64,000 nucleotides of DNA, from contig NZ_KQ948929.1 in the NCBI RefSeq assembly GCF_001514235.1, forward strand, positions 175,566 to 239,565, in the 5' to 3' direction. This DNA is from Streptomyces caeruleatus (GTDB lineage: Bacteria; Actinomycetota; Actinomycetes; Streptomycetales; Streptomycetaceae). The notes below the pieces were generated by a model. That model saw nothing but the letters and a program-made list of their open reading frames with translations. It was not told where the DNA came from and did no database searches. How positions within the stretch are numbered: the first letter of the stretch is position 1; each line of letters opens with the position of its first letter. Below are positions 35,969-45,233 of the stretch, in pieces. Position numbers and translations under genes: made by a program.

Positions 35969-38014
35969 ATGAATATGACCAAATCGGGGCAATCAGCGTT
36001 CTCGGTGCGCTGGCGGCTCGTGCTGGCCAGCACCACCATGCTCTTCGTCGAGCTGGCGCTGATCAGATGGGCGGGCGCCAATGTCGTCCACCTCAGCTAC
36101 TTCTCGAACTTCATCCTGCTGGGATCGTTCCTCGGCATCGGGATCGGGTTCCTGATCCCGGCCGGGCGTGGGCAGTGGCTCAAACGCTGGACACCGATTC
36201 CGCTCGCCCTGCTCGTCATCTTCGTGCGGGCGTACCCCGTGCAGGTGCGTCAGAGCAGCAGCGAGGTCATCTACTTCACCGCCGTGAAGACCACCGGCCT
36301 GCCCCAGTGGGTGACGCTGCCGGCCATCTTCCTGCTGACCGCGGTGATCATGGCCGGGATCGGGAAGATCACCGCCGACCTCTTCCGTCAGCTGCCCTCG
36401 CTGGACGCCTACCGCTACGACCTGATCGGCAGCATCACCGGTTCGGTGTCGTTCGCCGCACTGTCCTGGCTCCGTGCCCCGTCGGTCGTGTGGGGCATCC
36501 TCGCCGCCGTGGCCCTGCTGGTCCTGGGCGGGCGCCGCAACACGCTGTTGTACGGCATTCCGCTCACCGCGATGGTCGCCGCGCTGTTCCTGGAGTCGAC
36601 GGCGGCGGGCGTCTCCTGGTCGCCGTACTACAAGATCGAGCTCAAGGCGTCGCCGACCGCCACCCGGACGTACTACATCTCCGCCAACGGCGTCCCGCAC
36701 CAGAGCACCGCGCCGCTGCCGGTGCTGATGCGGGAGAACTCGCCCTATCGGCAGGCCTACGAGCAGACGCCCCGCAACCCGCACAAGCGCGTGCTGGTCA
36801 TCGGGGCCGGAAACGGCAACGACGTCGCGGTCGCGCTGGCGCACGGCGCGGAGCGGGTGGACGCGGTCGAGATCGATCCCCGCCTTCAGGAGATCGGCGC
36901 GCAGCTGCATCCCGCCCGGCCGTACGACGATCCCCGGGTGCACGTCCACATCGACGACGGACGGGCGTTCCTGGAGCGGACGAACGCCAAGTACGACCTG
37001 ATCATCCTGGCGCTTCCGGACTCGCTGACGCTGGTGTCGGGCGCGAGCAATCTGCGGCTGGAGAGCTATCTGTTCACGCGGGAGGCGTTCGAGGCGGCCC
37101 GGGATCATCTGGCGCCGGACGGCGCGTTCGCGATGTACAACTACTACCGCAAGGCCTGGCTGGTCGACCGCTTCGCCGGTGACCTCGACGACCTCTACGG
37201 CCACGCCCCCTGTATGACGACGTTCAAACGGAACGCGGCCGTGCTGGTGGCCGGGATGACGCCCGCCGACCAGTCCTGCCAGCAGATCTGGGAGCCCAGC
37301 GGCCCGGTCCCGGCGGCCGCGACCGACGACCACCCCTTCCCGTATCTGCTGCACCGGAGCATCCCCACGCTGTACCTGGGCGCTCTGGGCGCGATCCTGC
37401 TGGTGACACTGCTTGCGGTGCGCCTGACCGGGGTGCGGATCCGCAGCACGTTCCGCTACACCGACATGTTCCTGCTGGGTGCGGCCTTCATGCTGCTGGA
37501 AACGAAGAACGTGATCGGGTTCGCGCTGTACTTCGGTACGACCTGGCTGGTCAACGCCCTGGTCTTCTTCGGCGTGCTGCTCTCCGTCCTCGCCGCGGTC
37601 GAGGTCCGGCGCAGGCTGCGGCGGGTCAACCAACTGCTCCTGCAACTCATGCTCTTCGGCTCGCTCGCCGTGGCCTGGCTCGTTCCGACGCAGGCGGTGC
37701 TCTCGCTGCCGCCCGTCGGCCGGCTCGCGGCCGCCATCGCCCTGGCCTTCGCCCCCATCTTCTGCGCCAACCTCATCTTCTCCGACCGCCTCGCGCTGGC
37801 CCCCGACCCGACGTCCGCGTTCGGCGCGAACCTGCTGGGCGCGCTGACCGGGGGTGCGCTCGAGTACCTGGCGCTGCTGACGGGCTATCAGGCGCTGTTG
37901 CTGGTCGTCGCCTTGCTGTATCTGGGGGCGTGCGTCGCCATGCGCTTCGCCGGGCGCGGGTCGGACGGACAGAGCGCGCACCAGCCGGACGAGACGGTGG
38001 CCGTCAAGAGCTAG
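35969..38014 (+). CDS. Membrane-embedded spermidine-synthase-like protein
   Basis: A 681-residue protein with membrane spans on both sides of an aminopropyltransferase-like SAM-type domain. Spans lie at about 10-230 and 465-660. The Rossmann part (about 255-430) has LVIGAGNGNDVAVALAHGAE, a VEIDPRL acidic strand and HIDDGRAFL. Spermidine synthase proper lacks the membrane parts; such fusions are widespread in bacteria and their substrate is unknown. The stretch PDSLTLVSGASNLRLESYLF matches the family's active-site loop region. Start uncertain (ATG 35969 or 35975). It stands alone between the TOPRIM gene and a small exported protein. Confidence 0.8.
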   Translation: MNMTKSGQSAFSVRWRLVLASTTMLFVELALIRWAGANVVHLSYFSNFILLGSFLGIGIGFLIPAGRGQWLKRWTPIPLALLVIFVRAYPVQVRQSSSEVIYFTAVKTTGLPQWVTLPAIFLLTAVIMAGIGKITADLFRQLPSLDAYRYDLIGSITGSVSFAALSWLRAPSVVWGILAAVALLVLGGRRNTLLYGIPLTAMVAALFLESTAAGVSWSPYYKIELKASPTATRTYYISANGVPHQSTAPLPVLMRENSPYRQAYEQTPRNPHKRVLVIGAGNGNDVAVALAHGAERVDAVEIDPRLQEIGAQLHPARPYDDPRVHVHIDDGRAFLERTNAKYDLIILALPDSLTLVSGASNLRLESYLFTREAFEAARDHLAPDGAFAMYNYYRKAWLVDRFAGDLDDLYGHAPCMTTFKRNAAVLVAGMTPADQSCQQIWEPSGPVPAAATDDHPFPYLLHRSIPTLYLGALGAILLVTLLAVRLTGVRIRSTFRYTDMFLLGAAFMLLETKNVIGFALYFGTTWLVNALVFFGVLLSVLAAVEVRRRLRRVNQLLLQLMLFGSLAVAWLVPTQAVLSLPPVGRLAAAIALAFAPIFCANLIFSDRLALAPDPTSAFGANLLGALTGGALEYLALLTGYQALLLVVALLYLGACVAMRFAGRGSDGQSAHQPDETVAVKS

Positions 38015-38131
38015 CCACCAGCCGGAGGAACCCAACGGCCTGCCGTACAACCCCCGCTCCGTGTCGCGTGTCTTCACCGGTGACCGGCACTCGTCGAAGT
38101 GCCCTTCCCAACTCGTTCCACGGGGGAACAC

Positions 38132-38581
38132 ATGAGCTTGGCCAGCACTCGTAAGCGTCGCGGCACGGCCGCACTTCTCACCGCCTTGATGGCGGCAGGT
38201 CTCGGTGCCGCGGGCGCCGGTGCGTCCAGCGCCGGTACCGCCGCACCGCAGACCCGGCAGATCGCCTCGTCCCAGCTCGGTACCGACTACAAGGTCACAC
38301 TGACCGCGCTGCGTTCGACGCAGGACGAATACGCGGCCTCGGTGCGCCTCCAGGTCTACACACAGTCGAACGGCGCCTGGAAGGAGTCGGACCGCGTGAC
38401 CGTGGGCGAGGTGGACGGCTGGTTCTGGTACCCGCTGACCGGCTCGGGGGCCGTCTGCGAGTTCTCGACCGCGAGCACCGAACCGGCGCCCCTGACGGTG
38501 AGTCTGCTGCTCACACCGTCCCTCGGCTGCTCCGACCCGACCCACCTCGTCATCAAGGAGGGCCGGGTGTACGCGGGCTGA
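38132..38581 (+). CDS. Small exported protein of unknown function
   Basis: A 149-residue exported protein with a signal peptide (about 1-34, MSLASTRKRRGTAALLTALM, ending AGAGASSAGTAA). The mature part has about 110 residues with alternating strands (YKVTLTALRS, YAASVRLQVYTQ) and two Cys (CEFSTAS and LGCSD) that may pair. I do not recognise a family. The start at 38132 has GGGGGAA seven bases upstream. A strong hairpin after the stop separates it from the convergent DUF418 gene. Confidence 0.7.
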   Translation: MSLASTRKRRGTAALLTALMAAGLGAAGAGASSAGTAAPQTRQIASSQLGTDYKVTLTALRSTQDEYAASVRLQVYTQSNGAWKESDRVTVGEVDGWFWYPLTGSGAVCEFSTASTEPAPLTVSLLLTPSLGCSDPTHLVIKEGRVYAG

Positions 38582-38603
38582 CCGGCCCACGCCGTCGCCG
38601 GCT

Positions 38604-38634
38604 CGGACGCCGATACGTGACGTATCGGCGTCCG
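38604..38634. terminator. Bidirectional terminator
   Basis: Perfect 14-base arms (cggacgccgatacg and complement) around a TGA loop, exactly between the stops of the exported-protein gene and the convergent DUF418 gene. Confidence 0.8.
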
Positions 38635-38636
38635 GG

Positions 38637-39998
38637 TCAGGTGCGGCGGTACACCAGCCGTCGCAGGACCGCCTCCATCGGCCCCTGCCGCCCGGCGCGT
38701 TCCAGTGCGTACGCGCCGGCGACCGTCACCAGCCAGACGCCGACCGCGAAGAGCACCATGGTGGCGCTGGTCAGGTGCTCGCCGAGGCCGAGGCCCCAGG
38801 CCGCGAGCAGGGGGGCGAACATCAGCGAGTGGGCGAGGTAGCAGGACAGTGACCGCTTGCCCACCGCCGAAACCGCCACGACGGACTTTTGGCTCCATCC
38901 CTTGCCTGTGCCGGAGCGTCGGTGGGTCCACCAGTGGGCGAAGAGCGCGACAGCGGCGACGTAGCCGATCCCGCCGGCGTTCCCGGTGGCGTCGCGCAGG
39001 AGGGTGAGCGCCCCTTCCTCGCTCTGTGCGTCGTCCGGCACGTCCAGCGCGCCGACGTGGGCGAGCGCGGCGGGCAGGGCCCCCAGCCAGCCGATCGCGA
39101 TCCCGCCGACCGCGGTGCGGCGCAACAGGCGCAGATGCCGTCCGGGCTCTTCGAGGACGCGTCGGCGTGCCGCCCAGAAGCCGAGGAGGAACACCAGGTA
39201 GCCGCCACCGACGAGTGCCAACGGGGCTGCGACGAACGTGACGAACAGGCCGGACGTCAGCCGGGTGCCGACCGCCGCGAGGAAGCTCTCCTCCCCCGCC
39301 GCGTAAGCCACGAACCCCGGCTCCGCCGACGCGTCCCCCATGGACCCCAACTCGCCCCGCAGCAAGGCCGTGACCACGGGCAACGCCGAGATCAGCAGCA
39401 GTTGTACGGCCGCGATGCCGATCCACCACTTCAGCGCGCGCTCGCTGCGCCTGACGAAGAGCCAGCCCAGGACCAGGCTCAGTACGCCGTAGTAGCCCAC
39501 GATGTCACCGGCCATCAGCAGGGTGGCGTGCGCGAGCCCGATGACGATCAGCCACAGGCTGCGGCGGCGCAGGATCCCGACCGCGGCGCGCCCGGTGGCC
39601 CCGGCCTCGACCTGCCGCAGGTAGAGCTGCGTCATGCCGTACCCGAAGAGGAACGCGAAGAGCGGGTACACCCGCAGGTCCAGCACGGTGATCATGGTGA
39701 ACTGCGCCGCCCGGTCCGCCCAGGAACCGTCGACCGGCTGCCACCCCGAGGGGCCGCGGCGAGCCGCCCAGAGGTGAAATGCCGTGTTCGACACGACGAT
39801 CAGCAAGAGCATGACGCCCCGCGCGACGTCGGGTGCGAGCGCTCGCTCCGTACCGCGCACGGCCCCGCGCGGCGGCCGGTTCTTCGCGGCGCGCTCGACG
39901 GCCCCGGCGCTGTCGGCGGCTCCCGTGCCGTCGGGGGCTCCCGTGCCGTCGGGGGCTCCTGCGCTGTCTGCGGTGTCTGCGGTGTCGGTCGTCGTCAC
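38637..39998 (-). CDS. DUF418 (YeiB-like) membrane protein
   Basis: A 453-residue polytopic protein of the DUF418/YeiB family. After a low-complexity N-terminus (repeats of GAPDGTG), the first span carries the family's ALAPDVARGVMLLLIVVSNT, then LRVYPLFAFLFGYGMTQLYL. The C-terminal DUF418 part has KRSLSCYLAHSLMFAPLL and ends in GPMEAVLRRLVY. Such proteins may be acyltransferase- or transporter-like; no substrate is known. The GTG at 39998 lacks a clear ribosome site and the true start may lie further in. Confidence 0.85.
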   Translation of the reverse strand: MTTTDTADTADSAGAPDGTGAPDGTGAADSAGAVERAAKNRPPRGAVRGTERALAPDVARGVMLLLIVVSNTAFHLWAARRGPSGWQPVDGSWADRAAQFTMITVLDLRVYPLFAFLFGYGMTQLYLRQVEAGATGRAAVGILRRRSLWLIVIGLAHATLLMAGDIVGYYGVLSLVLGWLFVRRSERALKWWIGIAAVQLLLISALPVVTALLRGELGSMGDASAEPGFVAYAAGEESFLAAVGTRLTSGLFVTFVAAPLALVGGGYLVFLLGFWAARRRVLEEPGRHLRLLRRTAVGGIAIGWLGALPAALAHVGALDVPDDAQSEEGALTLLRDATGNAGGIGYVAAVALFAHWWTHRRSGTGKGWSQKSVVAVSAVGKRSLSCYLAHSLMFAPLLAAWGLGLGEHLTSATMVLFAVGVWLVTVAGAYALERAGRQGPMEAVLRRLVYRRT

Positions 39999-40422
39999 AC
40001 CACCACGCTAGGAAGGCGGCCGGTGCCGGGACATCCGCCTTCGGTCTCGGCGGGGGCGACCAAAGTATGGAGCCCGCGTACCAACGGAACCCGGGGAAAA
40101 TTCGTCCAAGACAGGACGCCCCGGCGTCGGCGACCGTGGAGGCATGCGCAGCAACTACGGTGCTCCGACGTCATCACCTCGCCTCCTCTCACCGTGACCG
40201 TGGGACACGGTTCCGGTCGCCTCGTTCAGCAGTCTCACACCGGGTCCCGTGGCCTGCCCGGCGGCCGGGGCGGGCGGGGGAGCAGGGGGCTCGGCGGGGC
40301 CCGGCCACTGCGCCGTACGGATGGAGGACGGTTCGGCGGCCCGGATGATCGGTCGAAACGGCATCGCCGACGACCGAATCCGGGTTAATCCGTTGGCGCG
40401 TGTCGAACTGAGGTCCCAGGCT
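39999..40422. other. Divergent intergenic region without recognised gene
   Basis: 424 bases between the DUF418 and DUF4291 genes. I see a short reading frame starting MRSNYGAP at about 40144 with GGAGG before it and a stop after 17 codons; it could be a small leader peptide but is not conserved as far as I can tell. Otherwise nothing recognised. Confidence 0.4.
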
Positions 40423-41022
40423 GTGCCTGTGTCAGAACTCAAGTACCGGATCCGCGCCCACCACACCGACTCCACCATCACCGTCTACCAGGCCTACGCC
40501 CCGGAGATCGGCCTGCCCGCAGCCGCTGAGGGCCGGTTCCCGGCGGCCTGGAAACGTGACCGGATGACGTGGATCAAGCCGTCGTTCCTCTGGATGATGT
40601 ACCGCTGCGGGTGGGCCACCAAGGAGGGCCAGGAGACCGTCCTCGCCGTCGAGATCGCCCGCGAGGGCTTCGAGTGGGCGTTGCGGCAGGCGTGCCTGTC
40701 CCACTACGAGCGCGCACTGCACGCCGACCCAGCCGAGTGGAAGCGGCAGATGAAGCAGGCTCCGGCCCGTGTCCAATGGGACCCCGAACGGGACGTGCGG
40801 CTGCGGCCCCTTGACCACCGCTCGCTGCAGCTCGGGCTCTCCGGCGAGGCCGCGCGCCGCTACGCGGACGAGTGGACGGTCTCCCTCACCGACGTCACGC
40901 CCCTCGCACACGAGATCCACCGGCATGTGCGGGCCGGCGACCTGGACGCCGCACAGCGGCTTCTCCCCCAGGAATCCGCCTACCCCACGCCCGACGGACT
41001 CTTGGACCACCTGCGCCCATGA
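40423..41022 (+). CDS. DUF4291 family protein
   Basis: A 199-residue DUF4291 protein. The family pattern is clear: STITVYQAYAPEIGLPAA, KRDRMTWIKPSFLWMMYRCGWATK and QWDPERDVRLRPLDHRSLQLGL, quoted in parts as DRMTWIKPSFLWMMYR and QWDPERD. The fold and chemistry are not known to me. GTG at 40423 is chosen because TGAGG lies nine bases upstream and it gives the usual family length; the frame further upstream is not coding-like. Confidence 0.82.
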   Translation: MPVSELKYRIRAHHTDSTITVYQAYAPEIGLPAAAEGRFPAAWKRDRMTWIKPSFLWMMYRCGWATKEGQETVLAVEIAREGFEWALRQACLSHYERALHADPAEWKRQMKQAPARVQWDPERDVRLRPLDHRSLQLGLSGEAARRYADEWTVSLTDVTPLAHEIHRHVRAGDLDAAQRLLPQESAYPTPDGLLDHLRP

Positions 41023-41171
41023 GCCCTCCCCGGGGACGCCATGACCTCGGAGGTAATCGACGCCTCTCCCCTCCCCCGGGCAGGATCGAGCGCACCGTCA
41101 CCGACGCCGGACCCGATTCCGGCGCGGTACGGGAAGCCCCGGGACCCGCCCGCAGCCGCGAGGAGAGCGTC

Positions 41172-41630
41172 ATGTCCGTCAAGTCCGCCCCGTCCACGGC
41201 CGGTTCGGCGTCGGACGCGGTGTCCGTCGCCGAGGTCACCCGCTCCGTCGTGCAGGAGTTCCTCGCCGCCCGACTGGCCGGTGACACCGGGCGGCTCGTC
41301 GCGCTCTTCGCCGAGGAGGTCGACTGGCTGCTCGCGGAGAACCCCGGCGTCCCGTGGATCCGGCCACGGTCCACCGCCGCCGAATGCGCCGCCCAGTTCA
41401 CGGAGTTGACGGAGCACACGGTCCCCGAGGACGCGCGTGCCTCCGTCGACACCTTTCTCGTCGACGGCACCGACGCCGTGCTGATGGGGCACTTGTCCGG
41501 GACGGTACGGGCCACGGGCAAGGGGTTCGAAGGGCCGTTCGCGCTGCACCTCACCGTCGAGGACGGCCGGATCACCCGGCATCACCTGTACGAGAACAGC
41601 CTGTCGATCGCCCAGGCCTGCGCCCCGTGA
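41172..41630 (+). CDS. SnoaL-like/NTF2-fold protein
   Basis: A 152-residue NTF2-like protein of the SnoaL type: VVQEFLAARLAGDTGRLVALFAEEVDW, then a beta sheet ending RITRHHLYENSLSIAQA. The family includes small cyclases, isomerases and ligand-binding proteins that protect or modify hydrophobic substrates. The start at 41172 has GGAGAG eight bases upstream. It lies alone between DUF4291 and the FUSC exporter gene. Function cannot be narrowed. Confidence 0.78.
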   Translation: MSVKSAPSTAGSASDAVSVAEVTRSVVQEFLAARLAGDTGRLVALFAEEVDWLLAENPGVPWIRPRSTAAECAAQFTELTEHTVPEDARASVDTFLVDGTDAVLMGHLSGTVRATGKGFEGPFALHLTVEDGRITRHHLYENSLSIAQACAP

Positions 41631-41671
41631 CGGCGCGCGCCCCGTGACGGCACGCCCCGTGACGGCGCGCC

Positions 41672-43834
41672 TCAGGGCGGGGTGCCGTCGCTCATGGCCC
41701 GCAGGTCGGCCCGCAGGGTGACGAGCCAGTTCTCCACGTCCGTCAGGGCCGGCAGCAGCGGCAGGACCGGGGCCTCCGGGGAGGGGGCGGTTGTGTACGG
41801 GATGTGCAGCGGGGGCATCCGGACGCCGCTGGGAGGGAAGTCGGCCGCGCGGGTGGCGGCGTTGGCCGTCGACTCCGCCGCCTCGCGGGCCCAGCCTGCC
41901 AGGGCGTCGGGCACCTCCCGGTCGAGGTCGCGCGCCGCGATGCGCGGCAGCCAGTTGGCGCCGACCAGGGTGTGGATGGCGAAGTTGAGGGCGGCCGGCC
42001 AGTCGGGGGCGTCGTCGTGGCGGGTCGCGGGTTCGCTGCGGTACTGGGCGTAGGCCGCCTCGGCGAGCCGCAACCGGTGCCGGGTCTCCCAACGGATCCC
42101 CTCGCTCTCCCCGGGGCCTTCCGTGTGCGCCGACGACGCCTGCGGGGCAGCGGCGGGCAGGGTGGCCGCCACCGTGGCCGGGATGAGGGGCGCGGCCTCC
42201 CGGAGCAGCGCGGTCATGCCTCGCCTGACCTCGGTGGCCGCTCCGGCCGGCCAGGCCAGGACCCCGCAGAGCAGGCCGATGCAGGAGCCGGTGAGGACGT
42301 CCACGACCCGGACCTCGCCGATCCGCCAGGTGACCGGCGCGAGCTGGGCGAAGGCGGTGGAGACGACGAGTGTGAACAGCCCTTGGGCCCAGGCGATGCC
42401 GGCGATCGGTCCCACGGTGAAGGCCAGCAGCATGACGGGGACCATCAGCGCGGCGTAGACGTCGGTCGCCTCGCCCGCCCAGAGGATCAGCGCTCCCGCC
42501 GTCAGCGCTCCCGCCAACGTGCCGATCCCCGCCAGGCGCACCGCGGAGAGAGTGGCTCCGGCCGTGGTGCGTCCGAGGGTCAGCACGGCGAGCAGCACCC
42601 AGAAGCCGTGGGCGAGGTCCAGCGAACCGGCGACGAGACGGGCGACGCCGAGCCCGAGGGCCGTGCGCACGGCGTTCTGGAACACGACCGAGCGCAGGGT
42701 CAGGTTCCCGGTGAGCCGCCGCAGCCACAGGTGGACGGCGGCCGGCTCGGCGTACCAGAGCTGTTCGCTCGGCAGGCCGCGGACACCGCGTCTGCCCCCG
42801 ATCGCGATGGACAGGGCGGCCCGCGCGGTCACGGTCGAGGCCGCTTCGGCGAGGACGGCCGACTGGCGGCGCAGGGTGTGGGACGACGGCGGGTCGCGGG
42901 CGAGCGTGGCGCGGGCGCGAGCGGTGAGGAACTGCTCGACCACCTCCTCCAGTGCCTCGGGCCCCGCGACGGGGCGTCGGCCGCGCAGGTTCGCCGCCAT
43001 GGCGAGGCACTCCGCCGTGATCGCGGCCAGCAGCGGCGCCGACACGGGGTCCACGGGGGACTTCGGGGGCGTACCCCCGGGGGCGCTCGTGGACTGCTCG
43101 GCGGCGCGGGCCAGCTGGTCGAGGAGGCGCCGGGTGGCGCCGCCGGTATGTGCCAGGGCGCGGTCGGTGCGTCCCGCTCCGGTCGGTCGTACGGCGGGCG
43201 GCAGCCGCGAGAGCCGCAGGGCCTGACCGGCGGCCCGCAGCTCGGCGGCGCGGCCGGGTTCGGCCGCGCCGCCGTGCGCCGAGGCTCGCGCCGCGCGGGC
43301 CGCGACCTCCAGGGCCGAAGCGAGCCGCTCGCGGTAGGAGACGTCCGGGGGCGCGGGCAGCACCAGCAGTTCGCAGAGCACCAGGAGGGCGCCGCCGAGG
43401 AGCAGGCCGGCCAGCCGTTGAGGAAGGGTGTCGGGCGCGTACGGCGGGAAGCAGGCCAGGATGTAGAACAGCTGGAGTCCGGGGGCGGCGCCGGCCGGGG
43501 CCGGGCCGCAGGCCGCGCCGAAGGACATCACGAAGCCCACCAGGACCATCCCCGCGACCGCGGGTGCGGTGGCCACGGCGAGGGCGGTGCCGAGCCCGGT
43601 CAGGGCCATGGCGACCGGCAGGGCGCGCAGGACGACGCGTGCGCGGTCCCGGCCCGAGCCGGGCAGTGGGGAGAGGATGCCGAGCGCGATCGGGGTGAAG
43701 AGGGCGTACAACGCCACGGCGGGCTCGTCCAGGGCGTACACGGCCGGGTAGAAGCCGACGCCGGCCGCGACGGTGATCCGTACCGCACGGCGGGCGGCCT
43801 GCACATGGTCGGGTGGCGAGGGCCGGTGCGGCAT
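41672..43834 (-). CDS. FUSC-type (aromatic acid exporter) membrane protein
   Basis: A 720-residue protein of the FUSC/aromatic acid exporter type. Two hydrophobic blocks (about 15-165 and 370-530) each contain about five spans, separated by soluble helical regions. The second block includes GFWVLLAVLTLGRTTAGATL, typical of the family, and RLAGIGTLAGALTAGALIL. It would export aromatic or other organic anions. The start at 43834 is supported by GGAAGGAG six bases upstream; the long upstream extension is not coding-like. Divergent from the DMT transporter gene. Confidence 0.8.
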   Translation of the reverse strand: MPHRPSPPDHVQAARRAVRITVAAGVGFYPAVYALDEPAVALYALFTPIALGILSPLPGSGRDRARVVLRALPVAMALTGLGTALAVATAPAVAGMVLVGFVMSFGAACGPAPAGAAPGLQLFYILACFPPYAPDTLPQRLAGLLLGGALLVLCELLVLPAPPDVSYRERLASALEVAARAARASAHGGAAEPGRAAELRAAGQALRLSRLPPAVRPTGAGRTDRALAHTGGATRRLLDQLARAAEQSTSAPGGTPPKSPVDPVSAPLLAAITAECLAMAANLRGRRPVAGPEALEEVVEQFLTARARATLARDPPSSHTLRRQSAVLAEAASTVTARAALSIAIGGRRGVRGLPSEQLWYAEPAAVHLWLRRLTGNLTLRSVVFQNAVRTALGLGVARLVAGSLDLAHGFWVLLAVLTLGRTTAGATLSAVRLAGIGTLAGALTAGALILWAGEATDVYAALMVPVMLLAFTVGPIAGIAWAQGLFTLVVSTAFAQLAPVTWRIGEVRVVDVLTGSCIGLLCGVLAWPAGAATEVRRGMTALLREAAPLIPATVAATLPAAAPQASSAHTEGPGESEGIRWETRHRLRLAEAAYAQYRSEPATRHDDAPDWPAALNFAIHTLVGANWLPRIAARDLDREVPDALAGWAREAAESTANAATRAADFPPSGVRMPPLHIPYTTAPSPEAPVLPLLPALTDVENWLVTLRADLRAMSDGTPP

Positions 43835-44033
43835 GGTGCTCCTTCCCGCGGCCCCGCCCCGGGGAGCATCCCACCGCCGTCCTTCCATTGTCCGCAGCCG
43901 CACGCCGGCGGCAGCTGGGCGAGCCATGGCGGCGGACGCGTGGCCGGGCCGTACCGTGACAGGGAGCGCTGCCCGGCTCCTCCCGCGCACCCGCGCACCC
44001 GCGTCCCCTCGCACCCCTCCGCCGATCCGGGAG

Positions 44034-44930
44034 GTGGCCCCGCTGCACACCCCGCTCTCCGTCGTCTTCGCGCTCTGCGCGGCCCTCAGCAACGCCGTCG
44101 CGACGGTGCTCCAGCGCAAGGCGGCGCTCACCGTGCCGCGCTCCGAGGGACTGCGGGCCGGGCTGATGCTCGACCTCCTACGCCGGCCCGTCTGGCTGGC
44201 CGGCATCCTCGCGGTGATCGCCGCCGCCGTCTGCCAGGCGCTGGCGCTCGCCACCGGGCCGCTGACGATCGTGCAGCCGTTGTTCGTGCTGGAGCTGCCG
44301 CTCACCCTCGTCGTCGCCTCGCTGCTGATGAAACGGCATCTGCCGGGCACGGGCTGGCTGGCCGTGACGGTGGTGGTGGCCGGGCTGGCGGTCGCGCTCT
44401 TCGCCGCGTCCCCCACCGGCAACCGCACCCATGTGGCGCTGGACCGCTGGGTCCCCGCGCTCGCCGTGTGTATGGGGCTGGTCGTCGCCCTCGCCGTGGC
44501 CGCCCTGCGGCGCCCGGAGGGACGCGCCCGGGCGGCGTGTCTGGGCGCCGCGACGGCGATCAGTTACGCGGTGACCGCGGCCCTGATGAAGGCCGCCACG
44601 CACATCCTCGAGGAGCAGGGGGTCGCGGGGTTCTTCTTCGCGTGGCAGACGTACGCGTTCGCCGCGACCGGGGTGTGCGCGCTGTTCCTGCTGGAGAACG
44701 CGATGCAGGCCGGCCCGCTGGTCGCCTCGCAGCCCGCGCTCACCCTCGGCGACGCACTGGTGAGCCTCGCCCTCGGCATCACCCTGTACGAGGAGGAGAT
44801 CCGCTCGGGGTGGTGGCTGCTGCCCCAGCTGTTCGGTGTCGCCCTGATCGCCGCCGGGGTGCTGGCCCTGTCGCGGATCCCGCTGACGCAGGCGCTGGTG
44901 GCGCCGGAGGAGGAGCCCCGCAGGGGGTAG
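44034..44930 (+). CDS. DMT family transporter
   Basis: A 298-residue membrane protein with about nine or ten spans and the internal repeat of the EamA/DMT superfamily: LCAALSNAVATVLQRKAAL at the start and ALTLGDALVSLALGITLYEE in the last third. It would export or import a small metabolite. The start is uncertain: GTG 44034 gives the usual family N-terminus, with GGGAG overlapping it; ATG 43926 is an alternative with no good ribosome site. It precedes the MITE-like element. Confidence 0.78.
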   Translation: MAPLHTPLSVVFALCAALSNAVATVLQRKAALTVPRSEGLRAGLMLDLLRRPVWLAGILAVIAAAVCQALALATGPLTIVQPLFVLELPLTLVVASLLMKRHLPGTGWLAVTVVVAGLAVALFAASPTGNRTHVALDRWVPALAVCMGLVVALAVAALRRPEGRARAACLGAATAISYAVTAALMKAATHILEEQGVAGFFFAWQTYAFAATGVCALFLLENAMQAGPLVASQPALTLGDALVSLALGITLYEEEIRSGWWLLPQLFGVALIAAGVLALSRIPLTQALVAPEEEPRRG

Positions 44931-44963
44931 CGGGCGCCGGCGTGACGTGGCGACGCGATGTCC

Positions 44964-45104
44964 CTAGGCCCTGTCGTCAAATTCCCGCCTGCCGCACGAC
45001 GCCATGCACGCTCCCCCACTGCCTTGAAGGCGTGGGAGGTGCCCCCACGACGCCGCGCGGCCCGCCCTCCGGGCGGACGACGGGAATTTGACGACAGGGC
45101 CTAG
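44964..45104. mobile_element. MITE-like element with perfect terminal inverted repeats
   Basis: A 141-base element. The ends are perfect inverted repeats: 20 bases gccctgtcgtcaaattcccg (44968-44987) and its complement (45081-45100), each flanked by CTAG, which is a 4-base target duplication of the IS5 type (CTAG is also part of the palindrome, so TA duplication is possible too). The inside codes for nothing; it has C-rich and G-rich blocks that can pair. Too small for a transposase, so it would be moved in trans. It lies between the DMT gene and the broken aldehyde dehydrogenase. Confidence 0.75.
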
Positions 45105-45233
45105 CCCACCCGGGTCCTCTGCACCGCCAGGACGCCGGCGTGGCGGTGCGTCCCGTGGCCGCCGCCTGTTCGATGGGCCATGTTGCTGACCGTCGAGCCG
45201 ATCGGCACCGGGCGGATGCGAAGGGGGCCCGCG

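Noticed and set aside
35993..38590. Minus-strand open frame of 865 codons opposite the spermidine-synthase-like gene
   Set aside because: Shadow frame with many His/Gln/Arg runs; the plus strand shows membrane spans and a SAM motif.
40980..44048. Second minus-strand frame of 1022 codons over the FUSC gene
   Set aside because: The other minus frame gives clear membrane blocks of the FUSC family and a proper ribosome site.
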